The notes below the pieces were generated by a model. That model worked only from the letters and a program-made list of their open reading frames with translations, ran no database searches and was not told the origin of the DNA. 53,460 nt of DNA from an uncultured Pseudomonas sp. (lineage in GTDB: Bacteria; Pseudomonadota; Gammaproteobacteria; Pseudomonadales; Pseudomonadaceae): positions 1 through 53,460 of the forward strand of contig NZ_CAMPHN010000009.1 in the NCBI RefSeq assembly GCF_946885885.1, read 5' to 3'. Positions 1 to 9,917 of the stretch are shown one piece after another. The position numbers and the translations under genes are program-made. Numbering within the stretch: position 1 is the stretch's first letter; every line of letters begins with the position of its first letter.

Positions 1-43
1 TGGCGGGCACGCGCGGAGCTGGCCGCGCGCGTGAAACGTGCGA

Positions 44-72
44 AGTATAGCCAGCTCGGCGAAGAAGCCCAA
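44..72 (-). promoter_or_regulatory. Candidate sigma70 promoter reading off the left edge
   Basis: On the minus strand, TTGGGC (67-72) and TATACT (44-49) are separated by exactly 17 bases, a good -35/-10 arrangement. It would drive a gene beyond the left edge. The DNA between it and the cheY remnant shows no recognisable gene. Pattern reading only. Confidence 0.4.
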
Positions 73-162
73 GGCTTTCCGTCGTTCGGCTCAAGGTCGA
101 GGGCGCAGAGCCCGAATGCATTTACACAGGGTTGCCGCCGCCGCGCTTTCTGGTCTGCAGGG

Positions 163-309
163 TCAGTGCTTCGGCGATTTCCTCCAGCGCCAGGATTTCT
201 TCGGTGGCGCCCAGGGCTTCGCCTTGCCCAGCCCCCTGCGTCCATCCACGGCTTCGTCGACCTCGTAGCCGGCGGTCGAATCATCGACTATCAGGATGGT
301 TTTGCTCAT
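163..309 (-). pseudogene. CheY-type response regulator remnant with internal deletion
   Basis: The 48-residue product opens with the classic receiver start MSKTILIVDDS (beta1 and the acidic pocket). It then jumps to AGYEVDEAVDGRRGLGKA, which normally lies about 13-14 residues further on after helix 1. Helix 1 is therefore missing. The rest (phosphoacceptor Asp, Thr/Ser, Lys) is absent and the frame runs into KPWAPPKKSW and stops. Another frame continues as ATEEILALEEIAEAL and stops near 110, but I do not recognise it. The ATG overlaps the stop of the upstream receiver-phosphatase gene (ATGA), so it keeps its operon position. A full-length CheY is about 120 residues, so this cannot fold as a receiver. 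It is probably decayed; an assembly error is less likely. Confidence 0.75.
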
Positions 310-2078
310 GAGGTCGCTCCATTGTGCGTGCGGAGAGTGGCGGCCGCGGCGTGTTCGGCGGGACTGGGTTTCGCCTGCTGCTCCTGGCCCCAGAGCAGTT
401 CGGCCTTGACGCTGTTGCCCGGCGGGTAGAACACCAGGTGCTGGCACAGGTTACGCACCAGGATCAGGCCGCGGCCGTGGTACTGGTGGGTCAGATCCTG
501 GGGCGCGTCGAGCAGCAGCCGGCCGACATCGAAGCCCTGGCCGCTGTCGCAGACCCGGACTTGCAGGCTGTTGCCCGTGGCGCCGCCTTGCTGGCGCACC
601 TCGACCCGGATCTCGCCCTCGCTCAGGGCGGCCAAGCGTTCGCGTCGGGTTTCGAAATAGCGCTCGAAACCATCGGGCAGGTTCTTGATCGCCGAGTTGA
701 GGCCGAGCAGGCCGTGGTCCAGGGCGTTGCTCAGCAGTTCGTAGAGAATCACCGCCAGGGCGCCCTGTTTTTCCGCGGCCAGCCCCAGGGTGTTGCACTG
801 GGCGGCGACTATCGGCGCGAGGTCCAGGCGTTGCAGCTGCGAGGCGCCGAAGGTCAATTGCAGATGCCAGTTCTCGGCGACCGTGCGGGTTTCGGCGGGT
901 GTCGGCGGGCAGTCGACGGAGACCTCCGCGGCGCGGCATTCGAGCAGCAGGCAGGACAGGTCGTCATGCGGCAGGCGCCCGCCCATATGGTTGTGCAGGG
1001 CCTGTTGCAATACGTCGATCGGGTCCTCCTGCGGCGCCTGTTGCAGGCATTGCTCCAGGCGCGCCTTGCCGAACGGCTCGCGCTCGGCGTTCTCCGCTTC
1101 GATCAGGCCATCGGAATACAGCAACAGACGGTGTCCCGGTTCCACGGCGACGGTTTCGTGCTGGTTTTCGAAGTCGTCGCCATCGACGATGCCGAGGGGC
1201 AGGTTCGATGAGGTGAAACGGTGTACCACCTGGCCTTGCTGGTCGAGCAGCAGGGCCGCCGGGATGCCGCCGTTCCATACCGAGAGCAGGTTCTCGCGGG
1301 GGCGGAATTGCACCAGCAAGGCGGCGACGAAACGGTCGACCGGCGAGTAGGCGCGGTGGCGCAGGTTCAGCTCCCAGGCAATGCTGTCGAGGGTGAAGCC
1401 CTTGCCGGCCATGGCGTAGAAGGCTTGCGACAGCGGGATCAGGGTCAGCGCCGCGGGCAGACCATGACCGGTGGCGTCGGCCAGCATCACGTAGAGGTCG
1501 CCATTGCTCGATGGACAGGCCAGCAGCAGGTCACCGGAAACCTCGTTGGCCGGTTGCAGCAAGTAACGCACTTGCGGATGGTCGAGCAGGTCGCTGCGCA
1601 CCAGCCGGCTCATCAGGAAACGGCTGATGCGCCGTTCCTCGGCCTCGGCATGGCGGTACTGCAACAGCTCGCGGTTCTGTTCGGCGACCTGCTCCTGCAA
1701 CACGGTGATGCGCCTGAATGCATTGATCTTGGCGGCGAGGATGGCGAAATTCACCGGTTTGGCGATGAAGTCGTCGCAGCCGGCATCGAGCGAGGCGACC
1801 TGATCGTCGGTTTCGCTCAGGCCCGAGAGCATGATGATCGGCTTCCAGCCACTGACCTTCTGCAACTCGCGGATCGCCCGGGTCGCGGCGATGCCGTCCA
1901 TGCCGGGCATCAATTGATCCATCAGCACCAGATCGAAGGTCGCCTGCCGATACGCCTGCACCGCCCGCTCGCCGTCGCCGACCACCGTGCACTCGTGACC
2001 CAACGAACGGATAAAGGTCTTGAGCAGTAAACCGAGCGTTGGGTCGTCGTCGACGCTGAGCACGTTCAGGGGGCGCAT
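306..2078 (-). CDS. Receiver / PP2C (SpoIIE-type) phosphatase / HATPase signalling protein
   Basis: A 590-residue cytoplasmic protein with three domains. The N-terminal receiver (about 1-120) has acidic residues D10/D11, phosphoacceptor D54 in VLMDQLMPGMDG and K107 in the KPVN motif. A PP2C/SpoIIE phosphatase (about 165-385) carries SGDLL and ADATGHG metal-binding motifs. A C-terminal GHKL ATPase (about 400-590) has an N box (ELLSNALDHG), a DSGQGF G1 box and HGRGL. By family knowledge this is a partner-switching module: the phosphatase and the kinase-like ATPase act in opposition on a STAS antagonist, here encoded next door. The layout resembles HsbR of P. aeruginosa. ATG at 2078 is preferred; a TTG at 2090 overlapping the STAS stop is an alternative. 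Phosphorylation of the receiver probably sets the phosphatase/kinase balance (inference). Confidence 0.9.
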   Translation of the reverse strand: MRPLNVLSVDDDPTLGLLLKTFIRSLGHECTVVGDGERAVQAYRQATFDLVLMDQLMPGMDGIAATRAIRELQKVSGWKPIIMLSGLSETDDQVASLDAGCDDFIAKPVNFAILAAKINAFRRITVLQEQVAEQNRELLQYRHAEAEERRISRFLMSRLVRSDLLDHPQVRYLLQPANEVSGDLLLACPSSNGDLYVMLADATGHGLPAALTLIPLSQAFYAMAGKGFTLDSIAWELNLRHRAYSPVDRFVAALLVQFRPRENLLSVWNGGIPAALLLDQQGQVVHRFTSSNLPLGIVDGDDFENQHETVAVEPGHRLLLYSDGLIEAENAEREPFGKARLEQCLQQAPQEDPIDVLQQALHNHMGGRLPHDDLSCLLLECRAAEVSVDCPPTPAETRTVAENWHLQLTFGASQLQRLDLAPIVAAQCNTLGLAAEKQGALAVILYELLSNALDHGLLGLNSAIKNLPDGFERYFETRRERLAALSEGEIRVEVRQQGGATGNSLQVRVCDSGQGFDVGRLLLDAPQDLTHQYHGRGLILVRNLCQHLVFYPPGNSVKAELLWGQEQQAKPSPAEHAAAATLRTHNGATS

Positions 2079-2086
2079 AGCTCGAC

Positions 2087-2377
2087 TCAACTGATCTTGA
2101 ACAGCTTTTGGAAGTTGGCCACTTCGAAGACCTCCTTGGCGATGCCGTGCAGGCTGCGCAACTCCACGCGCTTGTGTTGCGCCTGGGCCTTGTCGCGCAA
2201 CAGCAGGAGGATGCCGAGGGCGGCCGAGTCGATGTATTGCACCGCCTGCAGGTCGATGATCAGCACCTGTATCTCGGTTTTCGCCAGTTCCTGCTCATAG
2301 GCCTCGCGAAAGGCCCGATAAGCCTGGAAGTCGAAGCGCTCCCCGAGCCGGATGACGGCAATGCCTGCTTCACTCAT
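2087..2377 (-). CDS. STAS-domain anti-sigma factor antagonist
   Basis: A 96-residue single STAS domain. The segment VLIIDLQAVQYIDSAALGIL contains the conserved beta-strand, DS(A) phosphorylation site and following helix of SpoIIAA/RsbV-type antagonists. It should be dephosphorylated and phosphorylated by the receiver-PP2C-ATPase protein encoded 8 bp downstream. Start: the ATG at 2377 is preceded by a strong purine-rich ribosome site (AGGAAGGGGGA). The longer open frame to 2482 runs back into the chemoreceptor gene and gives low-complexity sequence. The target anti-sigma factor or effector is not in view. Confidence 0.9.
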   Translation of the reverse strand: MSEAGIAVIRLGERFDFQAYRAFREAYEQELAKTEIQVLIIDLQAVQYIDSAALGILLLLRDKAQAQHKRVELRSLHGIAKEVFEVANFQKLFKIS

Positions 2378-2396
2378 GACAGTGGCTTCCCCCTTC

Positions 2397-3581
2397 CTAG
2401 AAAAAGTCGATTTCGCCGGCGTGCATCGAGGTCTGCTTGACCGGGTTGTGCACGTGGCTGTCGAGTTGTTTGCGTTGGGCATCCAGGCGGTCCTGTTGGG
2501 CGTCCTGGCTCAGTTGCGCGACGCCTTCGAGGCCGCCGCACACCTGCTGGAGTTTTTCCGTGTGCTTGCGGATCTGTGCCAGCAACTGGCTGCTGAGGTC
2601 CTGGAACTGCAAGGCGGTGATGGCCGCGTTGACATCGACGGAAAAGTCCCTGGATATCTGCTCCAGCTCCTCTACCGCCAGCACGGTCGAGCCGTTCATC
2701 TGCTCCAGTTCGTCGAGCATGGTGTGGATTTTCTTCTTCGAGGTCATGGCCACGCTCATGTCCCGGGCCGCCAGCTGACTGATGGCGGCGTCGGCCTGCT
2801 GCAACTCGGCGTGCACGGTATTGATATGGCTGCGAATGGCCTCGGAAAACACGCTGGAGCGGGTCGACAGCGCGCGCACTTCGTCGGCGACCACGGCGAA
2901 ACCCCGGCCGGCCTCGCCGGCGCGTGCCGCCTCGATGGCGGCATTCAAGGCGAGCAAATTGGTTTGTTTGGCGATGGCGTCCATGTCGGCGGTGGATTTC
3001 ACGATTTCGCCGATCTTCGCCGTGATGCGGTCGATGCTGTCGACCAGCTCCATGGAGGTGCGGCTGGTTTCCACGGTGGCATCGACGAAGAAGGTCAGGG
3101 TTTCCTGAGTGGTGCTGACGAATTGGCCGAAGTTCACTTCGCGATTGTCGTGCTGGTCGGCTCGGTAGCGGTCGGTGAGCGAGCCGGCGATCTGCAACTG
3201 GTGCTCGATCAACTGGTTGAGGCGGGTGAAGCTGCCGATCAATCCCTCGATCGCCGTGCCGAGCAGTTGGTCGATCTGCTGGCTGCGCTCGGCGATCGCT
3301 TGCGCCTCGTTCGCCACCCCTTGGCGCAAGGGCTCGAACTCGTCGCGCAGCACCAGGTTGGCCGACTCCGCCTGTTCGGATTCGGCGGTGCCGAACGCCT
3401 CTTGGCGGCGCAGCCGGCGAATCAAGTAGGCACCGCAGGCCAGGCTGACGAGCGCACCGGCAATCAGCGCCGGCCAGCCGGCCAGGCCGACGCCGAGCAA
3501 CACCAGGCTCAGCAGCCAGGGCATGCCGAGCAGGCTGGAAAGAAGGGGGATGGGTAGCGGTGACGCGTGTTGTTCGGGCAT
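2397..3581 (-). CDS. Methyl-accepting chemotaxis protein without a large sensor domain
   Basis: A 394-residue receptor. Two hydrophobic segments (about 11-35 and 36-55) leave almost no periplasmic loop, followed by a coiled-coil cytoplasmic part. The signalling hairpin tip is unmistakable ([20 protein letters not shown], about 206-225, then [15 protein letters not shown]) and should bind CheA/CheW. The C-terminal arm holds FQDLSSQ (326-332), which resembles the D-x3-Q catalytic helix of the CheZ phosphatase (see findings). ATG 3581 has AGGGA 11 nt upstream; an ATG at 3614 with no usable spacing is the alternative. It heads the minus-strand operon with the STAS and PP2C genes. With no periplasmic domain it probably senses an internal or membrane signal (inference). 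Confidence 0.9.
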   Translation of the reverse strand: MPEQHASPLPIPLLSSLLGMPWLLSLVLLGVGLAGWPALIAGALVSLACGAYLIRRLRRQEAFGTAESEQAESANLVLRDEFEPLRQGVANEAQAIAERSQQIDQLLGTAIEGLIGSFTRLNQLIEHQLQIAGSLTDRYRADQHDNREVNFGQFVSTTQETLTFFVDATVETSRTSMELVDSIDRITAKIGEIVKSTADMDAIAKQTNLLALNAAIEAARAGEAGRGFAVVADEVRALSTRSSVFSEAIRSHINTVHAELQQADAAISQLAARDMSVAMTSKKKIHTMLDELEQMNGSTVLAVEELEQISRDFSVDVNAAITALQFQDLSSQLLAQIRKHTEKLQQVCGGLEGVAQLSQDAQQDRLDAQRKQLDSHVHNPVKQTSMHAGEIDFF

Positions 3582-3658
3582 TGAGCGACTAATCCCTGTG
3601 CAGTGCGGATTCATCCTGGGTTTGGCTTAACCGTAGGAGTGCCCGGGACTTTGTCAAA

Positions 3659-3812
3659 TCGGTCAATTTGCCGTCGCGCGAGCGCGGGCGTCTATGAACG
3701 GCGCTACCCTGGAAACGCCCGGCCTTAACTGCCCTATGAGCAGTTTTATGGAATTAAAAATCGGTTCTTTAGGTAAAAATGTTCTTGGCGGGCGATGAGC
3801 TAAATTGACCGA
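3659..3812. promoter_or_regulatory. Divergent chemoreceptor intergenic region with inverted repeats
   Basis: The 489-bp gap between the divergent receptor genes (3582-4070) holds no credible gene. It contains a perfect 11-bp inverted repeat at distance, TCGGTCAATTT (3659-3669) and AAATTGACCGA (3802-3812). Between them is a compact hairpin, AACTGC-N7-GCAGTT (3727-3745). The local base composition is AT-richer than the flanks, as expected for promoters. These may be operators shared by both receptor promoters. No convincing FliA (sigma28) promoter was found: TAAA at 3774 and GGCGATGA at 3791 have a spacer two bases short. Confidence 0.3.
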
Positions 3813-4070
3813 ACAGACAGTAAGCCGACGCGGAAAATAGGGCCGGCGAATAGAGTCAGCTGCTCTCTGGTTTTCTCGCCGGAGTGCGCCCGCGTATCGG
3901 CACGCGCCGATCCTTGGTCTGCTGCTACGCCGCCTGAAGCCCGATGCCTGGCAATGGGGCGCGCAGGTCCTACGACTAAAGGCGTAGAGGGTTTTTCAGG
4001 TTGGCTGGCGTCGGCGGGCCTTCGAGCGGCTATGGTGGGTATTCGGAGAGGTTTTTGAGGGGATGGGGCC

Positions 4071-5660
4071 ATGTCGGTAACGCTGCTTTTCGATCGCCTG
4101 CTGTGCGCCATAGGTCTGCGCACCCTGAACCAGCAGTTTCTGTTTTCCTATGCATTGATGTTTCTGCTGGCGCTGGTCGCCTCGGTGGCGCTGTATCTGA
4201 ATATGGCGGTGTCGCCGGAGACCATCAACGTGGCGGGCGCCCAGCGCATGCTCAGCCAGAAGATGAGCAAAGAGGCCATGCTGCTGCGCGAGGGGGCCAT
4301 CGAACGCGCCGTCCTGGACGCCACCATCGCCCAGTTCGCCGAGGCCCACGAAGCGCTGCAGAACGGCGACCCCAAGCGCAAGATCAGCGTTATCCCGTCG
4401 CCGGAGGTTCAGGCACAGATGGTGCTGGTCGGGCGCTTGTGGCAGGACTTTCGCGCGCAATTGGAGGCGTTGGCCGGTGCGACCGACGAGGTCGACCTAG
4501 CCGCTTTGGAAAGCGCTTCGACCCAACTGCTGCGGGAAATGAACAAGGCGGTGGGATTGATGGCGACGCATGTCGAGAACCGACAGCGCGGTCTCATGTG
4601 GCTGGCCTTCGGCTGCTTGTTGGGCATTCTGCTGCTGGTGGTATTGGGCCGGCAGTTCGGCTTGCGGCCGCTGATGACCAACCTGGGCCTGGTGGAGCAC
4701 GGGCTGACCCGGGTCGGCGGTGGCGACTTCACCCGCGGGCTGGAGGGCGGGGAGCGCGCCAACGAAATCGGCAGGATCATCGCCGGCTATAACCGCATGC
4801 AGACCGAGGTGCGCGCCTTGTTGGGCGAGGTCAAAGCCTCGGGCGGAAACACCCAGGCCCATGTCGAACAGGCGGTGACGGCGGCCCAGGCCGCGGGCGA
4901 CGGCGCGCGACGCCAGCACGAGAACCTCGATCAGGTGGCGACCGCGATGACGGAGATGAGCGCCACCGTGGCTGAAGTCGCGCGGCATGCCAGCCTGGCT
5001 GCGGAGTCCGCACGCAATGCCGATGAATGTGCCCAGGCCGGACAGCGCGCGGTGCAGCGCAGTGCCGAGCTGTTGGCCGGCCTGAGCGGGCAGATGGAGC
5101 GTAACGCCGAAGGCTTGGTGGCCCTGCGCGAGGAAACCGCCGGGGTCGGTAAGGTATTGGAAGTGATTACCGCGATTGCCGAGCAAACCAACCTGCTGGC
5201 GCTCAATGCCGCCATCGAAGCGGCCCGCGCCGGCGAGGCCGGGCGTGGCTTTGCCGTGGTCGCCGATGAAGTGCGCACCCTGGCCAGCCGCACTCAGCAA
5301 TCCACGGGGGAAATCCAGGCGATTATCCAGCGCCTGCAGGCGGGGGCGGAGCAGGCCGTGGCGGCGATCCATAGCAGCAGCGAACTGGTGCGCGATAACC
5401 TGCTGCATGTGCAGGAGGCGAACCAAGTGCTCGATACCATCGTCGGTGCGGTGGACAGCATCAATACGATGAATGCGCAGATCGCCACCGCTGCGGAGGA
5501 GCAAAGCCAGGTGGCCCAGGATATCGATCAGCGCGTCGCCGAAGTCTCCGGCCTGGCTGAGCGCAGCCATGGCGATGCGCGGAGCGTGATGCAGGTCAGC
5601 GAGCGGATTCATAGCGAAATGCAGCGCCTGACCGCGCAACTGAGCCGCTTTCAGACTTGA
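4071..5660 (+). CDS. PilJ-domain methyl-accepting chemotaxis protein (McpN-like)
   Basis: A 529-residue transmembrane receptor. TM1 is about 23-43 and TM2 about 174-194. The periplasmic part between them is a helical PilJ/NarX-type module with the signature [20 protein letters not shown] (52-71). A HAMP region follows, then the signalling domain with hairpin tip [20 protein letters not shown] at 371-390. The P-box-like AGxQRMLSQ motif is the nitrate-binding element of NarX/NarQ and of the P. aeruginosa nitrate receptor McpN. Nitrate or a related anion is therefore the leading ligand guess, not proven. The ATG has GAGGGG upstream. It is divergent from the other receptor operon and followed by a c-type cytochrome gene 110 bp downstream, which fits a respiratory-anion theme. 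Confidence 0.9.
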   Translation: MSVTLLFDRLLCAIGLRTLNQQFLFSYALMFLLALVASVALYLNMAVSPETINVAGAQRMLSQKMSKEAMLLREGAIERAVLDATIAQFAEAHEALQNGDPKRKISVIPSPEVQAQMVLVGRLWQDFRAQLEALAGATDEVDLAALESASTQLLREMNKAVGLMATHVENRQRGLMWLAFGCLLGILLLVVLGRQFGLRPLMTNLGLVEHGLTRVGGGDFTRGLEGGERANEIGRIIAGYNRMQTEVRALLGEVKASGGNTQAHVEQAVTAAQAAGDGARRQHENLDQVATAMTEMSATVAEVARHASLAAESARNADECAQAGQRAVQRSAELLAGLSGQMERNAEGLVALREETAGVGKVLEVITAIAEQTNLLALNAAIEAARAGEAGRGFAVVADEVRTLASRTQQSTGEIQAIIQRLQAGAEQAVAAIHSSSELVRDNLLHVQEANQVLDTIVGAVDSINTMNAQIATAAEEQSQVAQDIDQRVAEVSGLAERSHGDARSVMQVSERIHSEMQRLTAQLSRFQT

Positions 5661-5770
5661 TGGCGGGCTCGAGCAGCAGCGCTCGGGCGGTCGATCCGTG
5701 ATTGCGGCTCCGCGATTGGCGCCTCATCTGCGATACTGCGCGCCTTCCAAACCGCCGACGATAGCTTTCA

Positions 5771-6220
5771 ATGAAAAGTCGATACCTGCTGTTGCCCTTT
5801 CTCGCATTGACGCTGGCCGCCTGTGGCGGGGTCGATCCGAATTCGCCGCAGGGCCAGCGGCAAGCCATCTTCAAGCAAATGCTCAAGGTCAGCGAGGATC
5901 TGGGCGGCATGCTGCGTGGGCGCATCGCCTTCAAGGCAGACGGTTTCGTTGCCGGCGCCCGTGAACTCGACCGGCTGACCCGCACACCTTGGCAGCATTT
6001 TCCCCAGGTCCGCGAGGAGGGGGGCGAAAGTCGTGCCAAGGACGAGGTCTGGCAACGTCAGGAGCGCTTCCGGCAGCTGGCCCGCGAAATGGAAGCCAGC
6101 ACCGCCGCGCTGGCCGATGCTAGCGCCGCCGACCCGTTACAGCGTACCGATCTGGCGGCGCCGATGCAGCGGGTCGAGGATGCTTGCAAGGCCTGTCATG
6201 AGGAGTTCCGCGCGTTCTAA
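5771..6220 (+). CDS. Lipoprotein cytochrome c' (class II c-type cytochrome)
   Basis: 149 residues. A signal peptide ends in lipobox LAAC (Cys at about 18), so the mature protein is probably lipid-anchored in the periplasm. The single haem motif C139-K-A-C-H143 lies at the extreme C-terminus, as in the four-helix-bundle cytochrome c' family, and the body is helical and charged. Family members bind a pentacoordinate haem and are associated with NO binding or electron transfer. Which role applies here cannot be read from the sequence. It may be co-transcribed with the upstream PilJ-domain receptor gene. Confidence 0.85.
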   Translation: MKSRYLLLPFLALTLAACGGVDPNSPQGQRQAIFKQMLKVSEDLGGMLRGRIAFKADGFVAGARELDRLTRTPWQHFPQVREEGGESRAKDEVWQRQERFRQLAREMEASTAALADASAADPLQRTDLAAPMQRVEDACKACHEEFRAF

Positions 6221-6246
6221 ATCGGGCGGCTTCGGGACATTTAGAA

Positions 6247-6513
6247 GGCTCTGTACCCGTTATGTGTTGAGTCGTCCCGAACAGCTATGAAGTGCATGAG
6301 GAGCGGTAAAACGTAGGGTGGGTTAGGCGCGAACCGGGCTCAGGCACACACCATCAACGCTCAACGCGCCGTAACCCACCATAGCGGTCCACCGATAAAC
6401 CGCAATGGTGGGTTACGCGGCGCTCGAAATGCGTAGTGCCCTGCCATAACCAGCCCCAGCGCCGCTAACCCACCCTACAAAAGCTGCGTGCAACAGGTAA
6501 CTGGGACATAGCC
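6247..6513. repeat. Nested MITE-like element, family A copy 1
   Basis: Imperfect terminal inverted repeats begin GGCTCTGTACCC (6247) and end GGGACATAGCC (6513), with TGTTG conserved further in. Inside is a second perfect 14-bp inverted pair, GTAGGGTGGGTTAG (6313-6326) and its complement (6465-6478). Inside that is a 17/18-bp pair starting CGTAACCCACCAT (6370-6387 and 6400-6417). The three layers look like successive insertions. The element ends 2 bp from the ligB stop codon and fills the cytochrome c'-ligB gap. No open reading frame. Confidence 0.7.
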
Positions 6514-6515
6514 AT

Positions 6516-8219
<1,704 letters not shown>

Positions 8220-8274
8220 TTAGCAGCTATTATTGATCGATCGGTTCGGCCATCTCGATTGGGGCAGTAAGGTT

Positions 8275-9198
8275 ATGAAGATGGGTTTTACGTTCTTTGG
8301 CGGTCTTTTCACGCTTTTTCTGCTGGTCGCCGGCACGCCCTGGGGTATGGCGCGTGCCGCCGATAAGGCCGCGGCGCAGTGGCACTTCATCCACAATGCC
8401 CCGGAGACGGCGGACGACCGCCGCTACGATTACCACTGGCGGGTCCTGCGGGCGGCACTGGAGGCCACCCGGAAAAAATATGGTGCCTATGTCCTGGAAC
8501 CCAGCCTGCCCATGAGCGAGAAGTTTCAAGTCGTCGAGATGCAGAGAGCGCGCGGGGTGCTGAATACCATGGTGCTGGACGCGACCGTCACCCTGGAGGA
8601 AACGCTGCAGCCGGTGAAGATCCCTGTCGACAAGGGGCTGCTCGGTTATCGGGTGTTTCTGATTCCGGCCGAGCTGCAATCGCGTTTTTCCAGCGTGCAG
8701 TCGTTCGAGCAACTGCGCCAGTTCCGCTTCGGCCAGCAGCGCGAATGGTCCGATGTGGCCATCTACAAGGCTGCCGGCCTGGAGGTGGTGACGGGCAGTA
8801 GCTACGAGGGGCTGTTCCGCATGCTGATGCTCGGGCGTTTCGATGCGTTTGGCCGCGGCGTGACCGAGGTGAACGGGGAGCTCGAACACTGGCGCAAGGA
8901 TTACCCGCAGATGGCCATCGAGCAGGAGCTGCTGCTCTACTATCCGCTGCCGGTGTATTTTTGGTTCCCGCGCAACGAGGAAGGTAGTCGCCATGCGCAG
9001 CGCGTCGAAGAGGGCATGCGCGCGATAGTGGCCAATGGCACGCTCGATCGTCTGTTCACCGAAGAATATTCCGCCACCATCAAGAAACTTGGCCTGGACA
9101 GGCGACGCGTGTTCCGCATCGCCAATCCCCAATTGCCGCCGGGGCAGCCTTTCGACAAGAAAGCCTATTGGTTCAGCCCGGTTTTGCCGGGGGCTTGA
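8275..9198 (+). CDS. Periplasmic solute-binding protein (family 3-like)
   Basis: 307 residues from ATG 8275. A signal peptide (hydrophobic 5-20, cleavage near ARAADK) precedes an extracellular solute-binding fold. The sequence has the feel of the orphan family-3-like proteins common in Pseudomonas (for example SYEGLFRMLMLGRFDAFGRG, then the YPLPVYFWFP segment). There is no permease or ATPase gene nearby, so it is not part of an obvious ABC transporter; a sensing or binding role is possible. Divergent from ligB. A TATTAT box at 8228 could be its -10. Ligand unknown. Confidence 0.8.
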   Translation: MKMGFTFFGGLFTLFLLVAGTPWGMARAADKAAAQWHFIHNAPETADDRRYDYHWRVLRAALEATRKKYGAYVLEPSLPMSEKFQVVEMQRARGVLNTMVLDATVTLEETLQPVKIPVDKGLLGYRVFLIPAELQSRFSSVQSFEQLRQFRFGQQREWSDVAIYKAAGLEVVTGSSYEGLFRMLMLGRFDAFGRGVTEVNGELEHWRKDYPQMAIEQELLLYYPLPVYFWFPRNEEGSRHAQRVEEGMRAIVANGTLDRLFTEEYSATIKKLGLDRRRVFRIANPQLPPGQPFDKKAYWFSPVLPGA

Positions 9199-9304
9199 GT
9201 GCCTTGGCTTCGCCCCGGCGCTGCTGACGTTAGCGGATGTCGCTAGGCTGCGTCTCCCGGGCGACCGCTTCATGCCAAGGGCTGCTGGCCCGGCCGCGCG
9301 CTGC

Positions 9305-9865
9305 TCAGTCGCTCGCCGGGCGGCCATAGGTAGCCGTCAGCGAGGTCGTGCCGAGGCTATTGGCGTTGAGCATATAGCCAACCAGCGCCGGCATGGCGTT
9401 GGCGTCCAATTCGAGTTTCTCCACGCTTAGCGCATGCACGGTGAATATGTAACGGTGCGGTTTATCGCCTGGCGGCGGACAGGCGCCGCCAAAACCCGGC
9501 GCGCCGTAATCGGTCAGGCTCTGCACGCTGCCAGCGGGTAACTCGGGGCCTTTCGCCTGACCGGCGGCGGCCGGCAGCGCGGTGACGTTGGCGGGCAGGT
9601 TGAACACTAACCAGTGCCACCAACCGCTGCCGGTTGGCGCGTCCGGGTCATAAACGGTGACGGCGAAGCTCTTGGTGCCGAGGGGAGCGTCCCGCCAGTT
9701 CAGGGCGGGGGCGCGGTTCGCGCCGTTGCAGCCGAAACCGGAAAACTCCTCGGTCTTGCTCAACGGCTGGCCATCCCGAATATCCGGGCTACTGAGTTCG
9801 AATGCCTGGCTGAGGCTACAGGCGAGCAGGCTGGCGCAACACAGGGTGAGGACGCTGGGACGCAT
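9305..9865 (-). CDS. Exported PEBP family protein (YbhB/YbcL type)
   Basis: 186 residues. The N-terminal hydrophobic export signal contains LLAC, so it may be a lipoprotein or a type I signal cut after SQA. The mature part is a phosphatidylethanolamine-binding-like fold: YDPDAPTGSGWWHWLVFN is the conserved DPDxP...HW signature and GACPPPGDKPHRYIFTVHAL matches the GPxPP..HRY motif. The bacterial homologues YbhB/YbcL are of uncertain function. Start: ATG 9865 is preceded by GGAG. The longer frame to 10036 overlaps the AraC gene and lacks support. It lies 52 bp downstream of the AraC-type regulator on the same strand and may be co-transcribed or controlled by it. Confidence 0.88.
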   Translation of the reverse strand: MRPSVLTLCCASLLACSLSQAFELSSPDIRDGQPLSKTEEFSGFGCNGANRAPALNWRDAPLGTKSFAVTVYDPDAPTGSGWWHWLVFNLPANVTALPAAAGQAKGPELPAGSVQSLTDYGAPGFGGACPPPGDKPHRYIFTVHALSVEKLELDANAMPALVGYMLNANSLGTTSLTATYGRPASD

Positions 9866-9917
9866 AGGAGGCTCCTTGAAATGGGGGAGCCACGAGTATT
9901 GGGCAAATGCTCCAGGC

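Noticed and set aside
163..163. The ATEEILALEEIAEAL frame after the cheY remnant as the tail of a cheA gene
   Set aside because: No CheA domain motif is visible in the short frame and it stops near position 110. It cannot be assigned.
324..2030. Long plus-strand open frames (295 and 269 codons) across the start of the window
   Set aside because: They are antisense to the receiver-PP2C-ATPase gene, which has clear domain motifs. The plus-strand products are Gln/Gly/Ala-rich without any motif, as expected of GC-rich shadow frames.
3774..3798. FliA (sigma28) promoter TAAA ... GGCGATGA upstream of the PilJ-domain receptor
   Set aside because: The spacing is 13 instead of 15 bases and the -10 matches only in part. 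Not good enough to call.
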